Made by a program: the position numbers and the translations under genes. Shown here piece after piece: positions 54,283-64,000 of a stretch of DNA of 64,000 bases. Each line of letters opens with the position of its first letter. Position 1 is the stretch's first letter. This DNA is from Calliopsis andreniformis (taxonomy: Eukaryota > Arthropoda > Insecta > Hymenoptera > Andrenidae), in the NCBI RefSeq assembly GCF_051401765.1, contig NW_027480464.1:2852001-2916000 (forward strand), in the 5' to 3' direction. Below the pieces are notes generated by a model, which did no database searches, had not been told where the DNA came from, and saw only the letters and a list, made by a program, of their open reading frames with translations.

Positions 54283-55758
54283 TCTTCAATCCTCAATACT
54301 CAATCTTCAATCCTCTATCCCCAATCCTCAATCCTCAATCCTCATTCTCCAATCCTCAACACCCAATCCTCAATCTTCAATCCTCAATCCTCAATCCTCA
54401 ATTCTCAATCCTCAATCCTCAATCCTCAGACCACAAACATCAATACTCAACCCTCAGTCCTCGTCCTCAATACACAACCCTCAACCCTCGATCCTCAACC
54501 TTCAGTCATCAATATTCAATCTTCAATCCTCAATCCTCAATCCTCAATACTCAAACCTCAATCCTCAACACTCAACTATCAATCCTCAATTCTCAATACT
54601 CAATAGAATATCCTGAATTCTCAGGATTCAATACTCAAACCTCAACCCTCAGCCCTCAGCCCTCATTCTCAATCCTCAATCCTCAATCCTCAATCCTCAA
54701 TATTCAATCCACAATTCTCAATCTTCAAACCTCAATCCTCAATCTTCAATCCTCCATCCTCAATCCTCAATCGTCTATCCTCAATCCTCAATCGTCAGGC
54801 TTCAATCCTCAATACCCAATCCTCAGTCTTCAATCTTCAATCCTTTAATCCACAACTCTCAATCCTCAATCCTCAGTCCTCAGACCTCAAACCTCAATCC
54901 CCAACCCTCAGCCCTCATCCTCATTCCTCAATCCTCAATCGTCAATCCTCAATCCTCAATCCTCAACGCTCAGTCCTCAATGTTCAATCCTCAATACCCA
55001 ATCCTCAGTCTTCAATCCTCAATCCTCAAACCTCAATCTTCAATCCTCAGTCCTCTATCCTCAACCCTCAAACCTCAATCCTCAACCGTCAGTCCTCGTC
55101 CTCAATACTCAACACTCAATCCTCAATCCTCAATCTTCGATCCTCAATACTCAGTCTTCAATCCTCAATCCGCAATACTCAATCCTCAATACTCAATCTT
55201 CAATCCTCAATCCTCAATCCTCAATCCTAAATCCTCAATCCTCAATCTTCAATCCTCAGCACCCAATCCTCAATCCTCAATTCTCAATCCTCAGTAATCA
55301 ATCCTCAATCTTCAATACTCAATCCTCAATCCTCAGTCCTCAATCCTCTATCCTCAATCCTCAAACCTCAATCCTCAACCGTCAGTCCTCGTCCTCAATA
55401 CTCAACACTCAATCTTCAATCCTCAATCTTCAATCCTCAATACTCAATATTCAATCCTCAATACTCAATGCTCAATCCTCAATCTTCAATCCTCAATCCT
55501 CAATCCTCAATCCTCTATCCTCATTCTTCAATCCTCAATACCCAATCCTCAATCTTCAATCCTCAATCCTCAATCCTCAATTCTCAATCCACAATCCTCT
55601 GTCCTCAGTCCTCCAACCTCAACCCAAAACCCTCAGCCCTCACCCTCAATCCTCAATACTCAATCCTCAATCCTCAATCTTCAATCCTCAATCCTCAATC
55701 TTCAATCCTCAATACTCAATCCTCAATACTCAATATTCAATCCTCCATCCTCAATCCT
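54283..55758 (+). repeat. Source-type block later repeated at 59,275
   Basis: This 1.5 kb stretch matches 59,275-60,750 at offset 4,992; for example hairpin core 54,615 matches 59,607. Direction of copying cannot be told from one pair. Confidence 0.82.
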
Positions 55759-55926
55759 CAGTCCTCAATCCTCAATCGTCAATCGTCAGCCTTCAATCCT
55801 CAATACTCAATCTTCAATCCTCAATCCTCAATCGTCATTCGTCAATCCTCATTCTTCAATCCTCAATACCCAATCCTCAATCTTCAATCTTCAACCCTCA
55901 ATCCTCAACTCTCAATCCTCAACCCT

Positions 55927-58530
55927 CAATCCTCAGACCTCAAACCTCAATCCACAACCCTCAGCCCTCATCCTCAATCCTCAATCCTCAATCTTCAATC
56001 CTCAATCCTCAATCCTGATGCCTCAATCCTCAATCCTCAATCCTCAGTCATCAAACCTCAATCCTGAATCCTCAATCCTGAATCCTCAATCTTCAGACCT
56101 CAGACCTGAACAATCAGACGTCAATCCTCAATCCTCAATAGAATATCATCAACTCACAGTTTTCAATACCCAATACTCAATCTTCAATCCTCAATCCTCA
56201 ATCCTCAATCCTCAATCCTCAATCCTCAATCTTTAATCCTCAATAATCAATCTCCAATCCTAGATACTCAATCCCCAATCCTCAATCCTTAATCCTCAGC
56301 CTTCAATCCTCAACCCCAGTCCTCAATCTTCAATCCTCAATGCTCTATCCTCAATCCTCAATCCTCAGTCCTCAATCCTCTATCCTCAATCCTCAAACCT
56401 CAATCCTCAACCGTCAGTCCTCGTCCTCAATACTCAACACTCAATCCTCAATCCTCAATCTTCAGTCCTCAATACTCAATATTCAATCGTCAATCCTCAA
56501 TCGTCAATCCTCAATCCTCAATCCTCAATCTTCAATCCTCAATCCTCAATCCTCAATCCTCAATCCTCAATTCTCAATCCTCAGTAAGCAATCCTCAATC
56601 TTCAATACTCAATCGTCAATCCTCAGTCCTCAATCCTCAATCCGCAATCCTCGTTCCTCAAACCTCAATCCTCAACCCTCAGTCCTCGTCCTCAATACTC
56701 AACACTCAATCCTCAATCCTCAATCCTCAATGTTCAATCCGCAATACCCAATCCTCAATCTTCAATCCTCAATCCTCAACCCTCAATCCACAATCCTCAA
56801 TACTCAATCCTCAATCCTCAGTCCTCAAACCACAAACCTCAACCCTCAACCCTCAGCCCTCATTCTCAATCCTCAATCTTCAATCCTCAATAATCAATCT
56901 CCAATCCTAGATACTCAATCCCCAATCCTCAATGCTTAATCCTCAGCCTTCAATCCTCAACCCCAGTCCTCAATCTTCAATCCTTAATGCTCTATCCTCA
57001 ATCCTCAATCCTCAGTCCTCAATCCTCTATCCTCAATCCTCAAACCTCAATCCTCAACCGTCAGTCCTCGTCCTCAATACTCAACACTCAATCCTCAGTC
57101 CTCAATCTTCAATCCTCAATTCCCAATCCTCAATCTTCAATCCTCAATACTCAATCTTCAATCCTCAATCCTCAATCCTCAGTCCTCAGACCTCAAACCT
57201 CAATCCCCAACCCTCAGCCCTCATCCTCATTCCTCAATCCTCAATCGTCAATCCTCAATCCTCAATCCTCAACGCTCAATCCTCAATGTTCAATCCTCAG
57301 ACCTCAAACCTCAATCCACAACCCTCAGCCCTCATCCTCAATCCTCAATCCTCAATCTTCAATCCTCAATCCTCAATCCTGATGCCTCAATCCTCAATCC
57401 TCAATCCACAGTCATCAAACCTCAATCCTGAATCCTCAATCCTGAATCCTCAATCTTCAGACCTCAGACCTGAACAATCAGACGTCAATCCTCAATCCTC
57501 AATAGAATATCATCAACTCACAGTTTTCAATACTCAATACTCAATCTTCAATCCTCAATCCTCAATCCTCAATCCTCAATCCTCAATCCTCAATCTTTAA
57601 TCCTCAATAATCAATCTCCAATCCTAGATACTCAATCCCCAATCCTCAATCCTTAATCCTCAGCCTTCAATCCTCAACCCCAGTCCTCAATCTTCAATCC
57701 TCAATGCTCTATCCTCAATCCTCAATCCTCAGTCCTCAATCCTCTATCCTCAATCCTCAAACCTCAATCCTCAACCGTCAGTCCTCGTCCTCAATACTCA
57801 ACACTCAATCCTCAATCCTCAATCTTCAGTCCTCAATACTCAATATTCAATCGTCAATCCTCAATCCTCAATCCTCAATCTTCAATCCTCAATCCTCAAT
57901 CCTCAATCCTCAATCCTCAATTCTCAATCCTCAGTAAGCAATCCTCAATCTTCAATACTCAATCGTCAATCCTCAGTCCTCAATCCTCAATCCGCAATCC
58001 TCGTTCCTCAAACCTCAATCCTCAACCCTCAGTCCTCGTCCTCAATACTCAACACTCAATCCTCAATCCTCAATCCTCAATGTTCAATCCGCAATACCCA
58101 ATCCTCAATCTTCAATCCTCAATCCTCAACCCTCAATCCACAATCCTCAATACTCAATCCTCAATCCTCAGTCCTCAAACCACAAACCTCAACCCTCAAC
58201 CCTCAGCCCTCATTCTCAATCCTCAATCTTCAATCCTCAATAATCAATCTCCAATCCTAGATACTCAATCCCCAATCCTCAATGCTTAATCCTCAGCCTT
58301 CAATCCTCAACCCCAGTCCTCAATCTTCAATCCTTAATGCTCTATCCTCAATCCTCAATCCTCAGTCCTCAATCCTCTATCCTCAATCCTCAAACCTCAA
58401 TCCTCAACCGTCAGTCCTCGTCCTCAATACTCAACACACAATCCTCAATCCTCAATCTTCAATCCTCAATTCCCAATCCTCAATCTTCAATCCTCAATAC
58501 TCAATCTTCAATCCTCAATCCTCAATCCTC
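55927..58530 (+). repeat. 1,364-base tandem pair
   Basis: Segments of about 55,927-57,180 and 57,291-58,530 are direct copies. The offset is 1,364 at the left (S tags 56,259 and 57,623) and 1,350 at the right (S tags 56,906 and 58,256). The 14-base step is two heptamers missing from the second copy near 57,855. Both copies hold a changed Q core, gaacaatcagacgtc, at 56,108 and 57,472. Confidence 0.85.
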
Positions 58531-59274
58531 AATCCTAAATCCTCAATCCTCATTCTTCAATCCTCAACACCCAATCCTCAATCTTCAATCCTCAATACTC
58601 AACCTTCACTCCTCCATTCTCAATCCTCAATCCTCAACCCTCAATCCTCAATCCTCAATCCTCAATCCTCAATCCTCAATCCTCAACCTTCAATCCTCAA
58701 TACTCAATCTTCAATCCTCAATCCTCAATCCTCAATCCTCAATTCTCAATCCTCGATCGCCAATCATCAATCCTCAATACTCAATCGTCAATCCTCAATC
58801 CTCAATCCTCAATCCTCAGTCCTCATTCTTCAATCCTCAATCTTCAATCATCAATACTCAGTCTTCAATCCTCAATCCTCAATCTTCAATCCTCAATCCT
58901 CAATCCTCAATTCTCTCTCCTCAATACTCAATCCTCAATCGTCAATCCTCTATCCCCAATCCTCAATCTTCAATCATCAATCCTCAATCTTCAATCCTCA
59001 ATCCTCAATCTTCAATCCTCAATACTTAATCTTCAATCCTCGACCCTCAATCCTCAATCCTCAATGCTCAATCCTCAATCCTCAATCCTAAACCCTGAAT
59101 CTGCAGTCCTCAATACTCAATCTCCAATGCTCAATCCTCAATCCTCAATCCTCAATCCTCATTCTTCAATCCTCAATACCCAATCCTCAATACCCAATCC
59201 TCAATCTTCAATCCTCAATCCTCAATGCTCAATTCTCAACCCTCAATCCTCAATCCACAGACCTCAATCCTCAA

Positions 59275-61570
59275 TCTTCAATCCTCAATACTCAATCTTC
59301 AATCCTCTATCCCCAATCCTCAATCCTCAATCCTCATTCTCCAATCCTCAACACCCAATCCTCAATCTTCAATCCTCAATCCTCAATCCTCAATTCTCAA
59401 TCCTCAATCCTCAATCCTCAGACCACAAACATCAATACTCAACCCTCAGTCCTCGTCCTCAATACACAACCCTCTACCCTCGATCCTCAACCTTCAGTCA
59501 TCAATATTCAATCTTCAATCCTCAATCCTCAATCCTCAATACTCAAACCTCAATCCTCAACACTCAACTATCAATCCTCAATTCTCAATACTCAATAGAA
59601 TATCCTGAATTCTCAGGATTCAATACTCAAACCTCAACCCTCAACCCTCAGCCCTCATTCTCAATCCTCAATCCTCAATCCTCAATCCTCAATATTCAAT
59701 CCACAATTCTCAATCATCAAACCTCAATCCTCAATCTTCAATCCTCCATCCTCAATCCTCAATCCTCTATCCTCAATCCTCAATCGTCAGGCTTCAATCC
59801 TCAATACCCAATCCTCAGTCTTCAATCTTCAATCCTTTAATCCACAACTCTCAATCCTCAATCCTCAGTCCTCAGACCTCAAACCTCAATCCCCAACCCT
59901 CAGCCCTCATCCTCATTCCTCAATCCTCAATCGTCAATCCTCAATCCTCAATCCTCAACGCTCAATCCTCAATGTTCAATCCTCAATACCCAATCCTCAG
60001 TCTTCAATCCTCAATCCTCAAACCTCAATCTTCAATCCTCAGTCCTCTATCCTCAAACCTCAAACCTCAATCCTCAACCGTCAGTCCTCGTCCTCAATAC
60101 TCAACACTCAATCCTCAATCCTCAATCTTCGATCCTCAATACTCAGTCTTCAATCCTCAATCCGCAATACTCAATCCTCAATACTCAATCTTCAATCCTC
60201 AATCCTCAATCCTCAATCCTAAATCCTCAATCCTCAATCTTCAATCCTCAGCACCCAATCCTCAATCCTCAATTCTCAATCCTCAGTAATCAATCCTCAA
60301 TCTTCAATACTCAATCCTCAATCCTCAGTCCTCAATCCTCTATCCTCAATCCTCAAACCTCAATCCTCAACCGTCAGTCCTCGTCCTCAATACTCAACAC
60401 TCAATCTTCAATCCTCAATCTTCAATCCTCAATACTCAATATTCAATCCTCAATACTCAATGCTCAATCCTCAATCTTCAATCCTCAATCCTCAATCCTC
60501 AATCCTCTATCCTCATTCTTCAATCCTCAATACCCAATCCTCAATCTTCAATCCTCAATCCTCAATCCTCAATTCTCAATCCACAATCCTCTGTCCTCAG
60601 TCCTCCAACCTCAACCCAAAACCCTCAGCCCTCACCCTCAATCCTCAATCCTCAATCCTCAATCCTCAATCTTCAATCCTCAATCCTCAATCTTCAATCC
60701 TCAATACTCAATCCTCAATACTCAATATTCAATCCTCCATCCTCAATCCTCAATTCTCAATCCTCAGTAAGCAATCCTCAATCTTCAATACTCAATCGTC
60801 AATCCTCAGTCCTCAATCCTCAATCCGCAATCCTCGTTCCTCAAACCTCAATCCTCAACCCTCAGTCCTCGTCCTCAATACTCAACACTCAATCCTCAAT
60901 CCTCAATCCTCAATGTTCAATCCGCAATACCCAATCCTCAATCTTCAATCCTCAATCCTCAACCCTCAATCCACAATCCTCAATACTCAATCCTCAATCC
61001 TCAGTCCTCAAACCACAAACCTCAACCCTCAACCCTCAGCCCTCATTCTCAATCCTCAATCTTCAATCCTCAATAATCAATCTCCAATCCTAGATACTCA
61101 ATCCCCAATCCTCAATGCTTAATCCTCAGCCTTCAATCCTCAACCCCAGTCCTCAATCTTCAATCCTTAATGCTCTATCCTCAATCCTCAATCCTCAGTC
61201 CTCAATCCTCTATCCTCAATCCTCAAACCTCAATCCTCAACCGTCAGTCCTCGTCCTCAATACTCAACACTCAATCCTCAATCCTCAATCTTCAATCCTC
61301 AATTCCCAATCCTCAATCTTCAATCCTCAATACTCAATCTTCAATCCTCAATCCTCAATCCTCAATCCTAAATCCTCAATCCTCATTCTTCAATCCTCAA
61401 CACCCAATCCTCAATCTTCAATCCTCAATACTCAACCTTCACTCCTCCATTCTCAATCCTCAATCCTCAACCCTCAATCCTCAATCCTCAATCCTCAATC
61501 CTCAATCCTCAATCCTCAATCCTCAACCTTCAATCCTCAATACTCAATCTTCAATCCTCAATCCTCAATC
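59275..61570 (+). repeat. Composite block joined from two nearby segments
   Basis: The left part (59,275-60,745) matches 54,283-55,758 at offset 4,992. The right part (60,750-61,570) matches 57,917-58,737 at offset 2,833 (S tag 58,256 and 61,089). The join lies near 60,745-60,755, inside a run of consensus heptamers. This is what unequal crossing-over between array copies would leave. Confidence 0.82.
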
Positions 61571-64000
61571 TTCAATCCTCAATCCTCAATCCTCAATTCT
61601 AAATCCTCAATCCTCAGTCCTCAGTCCTCAAACCTCAATCCTCAACCCTCAGACCTCATCCTCAATCCTCAATCCTCAATCCTCAATCCTCAATCATCAA
61701 TCCTCAATACTCAATCTTCAATCCTCAACCCTCAGTCCTCAAACCTCAATTCTGAATCCTCAATCCTGAATCCTCAATCTTCGGCCCTCAGTCCTCAACA
61801 ATCAGTTGTCAATCCTCAATCCTCAATAGAATACCCTCAATTCACAGCTTTCAATACTCAATACTCAATCTGCAATCTTCAAACCTCTATCCACAAACAC
61901 CAATTCTCATCACTCAACCCTCATCACTCAGTCCTCAACGTTCAATCCTCAATCCTCAATCCTCAATCCACAATTCTCAATCCTCACTCCTCAATTTTCA
62001 ATCCTCATTCTTCAATCCTCAATACCCAATACTCAATCTTCAATCATCAATCCTCAATCCTCAATCCTCAATCCTCAATCTTCAATCCTCAATTCTCAAT
62101 CTTCAATCCTCAATCGTCAACATTCAATCCTCAATACTCAATCTTCAATCCTCAATCCTCGATCCTCATTCCTCAAACCTCAATCCTCAATCCTCAATCC
62201 TGAATCGTCAGTCTTCAATCCTCAATACTCAATCTTCAATCCTCAATTCTCAATCCTCAATCCTCAATCCTCACTCTTCAATCCTCAATACCCAATCCTC
62301 AATCCTCAATCCTCAATCCTCAATCCTCAATCCTCAATTCTCAATCCTCAATCCTCAGTCCTCAGTCCTCAAACCTCAATCCTCAACCCTCAGCCCTCAT
62401 CGTCAATCCTCAGTCCTCAATCCTCAATCCTCAACCTTCAATCATCAATACTCAATCTTCAATCCTCAATCCTCAATCCTCAATTCTCAATCCTCAACCC
62501 TCAAACCTCAATCCTCAATCCCCAATCCTCAATCTTCAATCCTCAATACTCAATCGTCAATCCTCAATCCTCAATCCTCAATCCTCAGTCCTCAGTCCTC
62601 AAACCTCAATCCTCAACCCTCAGCCCTCATCGTCAATCCTCAGTCCTCAATCCTCAATCCTCAACCTTCAATCCTCAATACTCAATCTTCAATCCTCAAT
62701 CCTCAATTCTCAATCCTGAATCCTCAAACCTCAATCCTCAATCCCCAACCCCCAATCTTCAATCCTCAATACTCAATCGTCAATCCTCAATCCTCAATCC
62801 TCAATCCTCAATCCTCAATGTTCAATCCGCGATACCCAATCCTCAATGTTCAATCCTCAATCCTCAATCCTCAATCCTCAATCCTCAATCATCAATCCTC
62901 AATCTCCAATCCTCAATCCTCAATCTTCAATCCTCAATACTCAATCGTCAATCCGCAATCCTCAATCCTCAATCCTCAATCCTCAATGTTCAATCCGCGA
63001 TACCCAATCCTCAATGTTCAATCCTCAATCCTCAATCCTCAATCCTCAATCCTCAATCATCAATCCTCAATCCTCAATCCTCAGTCCCCAAACCTCAATC
63101 CTCAATCTTCAATCCTCAATACTCAATCTTCAATCCTCAATACCCAATCCTCAATCCTCAATCTTTAATCCTCAATCCTCAATTCTCAGTCCTCAATCCT
63201 CAATCCTCAATCGTCAGTCTTCAATCCTCAATACTCAACCTTCAATCCTCAATTCTCAATGCTCAATCCTCAATCCTCATTCTTCAATCCTCAATACCCA
63301 ATCCTCAATCCTCAATCTTTAATCCTCAATCCTCAATCCGCAATTCTCAATCTTCAATCCTCAGTCCTCAGTCCTCAAACCTCAATCCTCAACCCTCATC
63401 CCTCAATCTTCAATCCTCAATACTCAACATTCAATCCTCAATCCTTAATACTCAATCCTCAATCCTCAATCCTCAATCGTCAGTCTTCAATCCTCAATTC
63501 TCAATCCTCAATCCTCAACCCTCAGACATCATCCTCAATCCTCAATCCTCAATCCTCAATCCTCAATCATCAATCCTCAATACTCAATCTTCAATCCTCA
63601 ATCCTCAGTCCTCAAACCTCAATTCTGAATCCTCAATCCTGAATCCTCAATCTTCGGTCCTTAGTCCTCGACAATCAGTTGTCAATCCTCAATCCTCTAT
63701 AGAATACCCTCAATTCACAGTTTTCAATACTCAATACTCAATCTGCAATCTTCAAACCTCTATCCACAAACATCAGTTCTCATCACTCAACCCTCAACAC
63801 TCAGTCCTCAATGTACAATCCTCAAATCTCAATCTTCAATCCTCAATTCTCAATCCTCAATCCTCAATTTTCAATCCTCATTCTTCAATCCTCAATACCC
63901 AGTACTCAATCTTCAATCCTCAATCCTCAATCCTCAATTCTCAATCCTCAATCCTCAATCCTCAATCCTCAACCCTCAATCTTTAATCCTCAATACTCAA
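61570..64000 (+). repeat. Right-end array with short local duplications
   Basis: No kilobase-scale copy of this part is found elsewhere in the window. A 168-base tandem unit is marked by ccgcgat words at 62,827 and 62,995. A 230-base unit is marked by cgtcaat after cctcat at 62,401 and 62,631; 230 equals 32 heptamers plus one 6-base word. Q cassettes lie at 61,796 and, in changed form, at 63,669. The array continues past the window edge. Confidence 0.8.

Larger units (their letters stand above)
1..64000 (+). repeat. Heptanucleotide satellite array, consensus CCTCAAT
   Basis: The entire window is a tandem array of 7-base words with consensus CCTCAAT, read on the + strand. Common variants are CTTCAAT, ACTCAAT, TCTCAAT, CGTCAAT, CATCAAT, ACCCAAT, CCCCAAT, CCTCAGT, CCTCAAC, CCTCAAA, CCTCTAT and CCTCATT. 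Even odd-looking stretches (for example 385-540) cut cleanly into 7-base words. Rare 6-base words such as cctcgt and cctcat shift the register. All units point the same way, and both window ends lie inside the array. The + strand is nearly free of G, because the consensus contains none. There is no stretch of ordinary DNA, so every part of the window without another entry holds only this repeat. Organism and chromosomal location cannot be told from the sequence; satellite heterochromatin is an inference. Confidence 0.97.

Noticed and set aside
420..63642. About 95 open frames on the + strand, the largest 1,254 codons, coding Ser/Asn/Gln-rich SSILNPQ repeats
   Set aside because: They follow from a stop-free heptamer read in any frame. 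Overlapping frames give the same peptide, starts and stops are random variant words, and near-identical copies differ in frame length by hundreds of codons.
1..64000. CRISPR array
   Set aside because: The unit is 7 bases with no separate spacers and no cas genes; the spacing does not fit 24-40 base repeats.
1..64000. Telomere
   Set aside because: The G-rich strand unit ATTGAGG differs from the telomere repeats I know (TTAGGG, TTTAGGG, TTAGG and relatives). Units are heavily diverged and arranged in large segmental duplications, unlike telomerase-made ends. A subtelomeric position remains possible.
1..64000. Cyanobacterial STRR-type heptamer repeat
   Set aside because: CCCCAGT-type STRR words are similar (CCCCAAT and CCTCAGT variants occur here). 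However, those arrays are short and lie between genes; 64 kb without a gene does not fit. Kept only as a remote possibility for origin.
1..64000. Pure sequencing or assembly artefact
   Set aside because: Variant words, 6-base slips and landmark cassettes are reproduced consistently across blocks of different age, which random error would not do. The exact copy number of the large blocks could still be wrong.

Overview
The whole 64 kb window is one uninterrupted, head-to-tail array of a degenerate 7-base repeat. The consensus on the + strand is CCTCAAT (ATTGAGG on the other strand). About 9,100 units fit in the window and the array runs off both ends. I find no conventional gene, tRNA, rRNA, CRISPR array, transposon or single-copy DNA. 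Even the most diverged stretches can be cut into 7-base words that are a few changes away from the consensus. No segment is inverted.

Organism: nothing identifies it. An array of this size, built by nested segmental duplication, looks most like eukaryotic satellite DNA (heterochromatin, pericentromere, subtelomere or a sex chromosome). Short heptanucleotide arrays are also known in bacteria, such as the STRR repeats of cyanobacteria, so a bacterial or metagenomic source is not excluded by sequence alone.

Layout: (1) 1-4,380 is a mosaic left part. (2) About 4,380-11,636 and 11,637-18,875 are two copies of a 7.26 kb tandem duplication (T1). (3) About 15,510-35,075 and 35,076-53,850 are two copies of a 19.5 kb tandem duplication (T2). 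It copied part of T1 copy 2 and is therefore younger. T2 copy A alone has a 2,155-base internal tandem duplication (29,915-34,225). T2 copy B alone has an extra block of about 1,419 bases (43,165-44,585). Smaller tandem pairs with offsets of 271, 894 and 902 bases were present before T2 and occur in both copies. (4) 53,850-61,570 is a patchwork of 0.8-1.5 kb blocks copied from each other, at offsets of 1,364, 2,833 and 4,992. (5) 61,570-64,000 has only short local duplications (168 and 230 bases).

Several diverged cassettes recur and act as landmarks: P (a 7-bp-arm hairpin around an EcoRI site, 30 exact copies), Q (core caacaatcagttgtc, 22 exact copies), S (marked by cctagat, 20 copies) and R (a CGATCG word).

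Coding: long open frames on the + strand, up to 1,254 codons, are a by-product of the repeat. Three heptamers make seven codons, every + frame reads the same peptide SSILNPQ, and the consensus has no + strand stop. The - strand has TGA every 21 bases in each frame. I therefore call no gene. Block boundaries were read by eye from landmark offsets and are good to roughly 10-50 bases.
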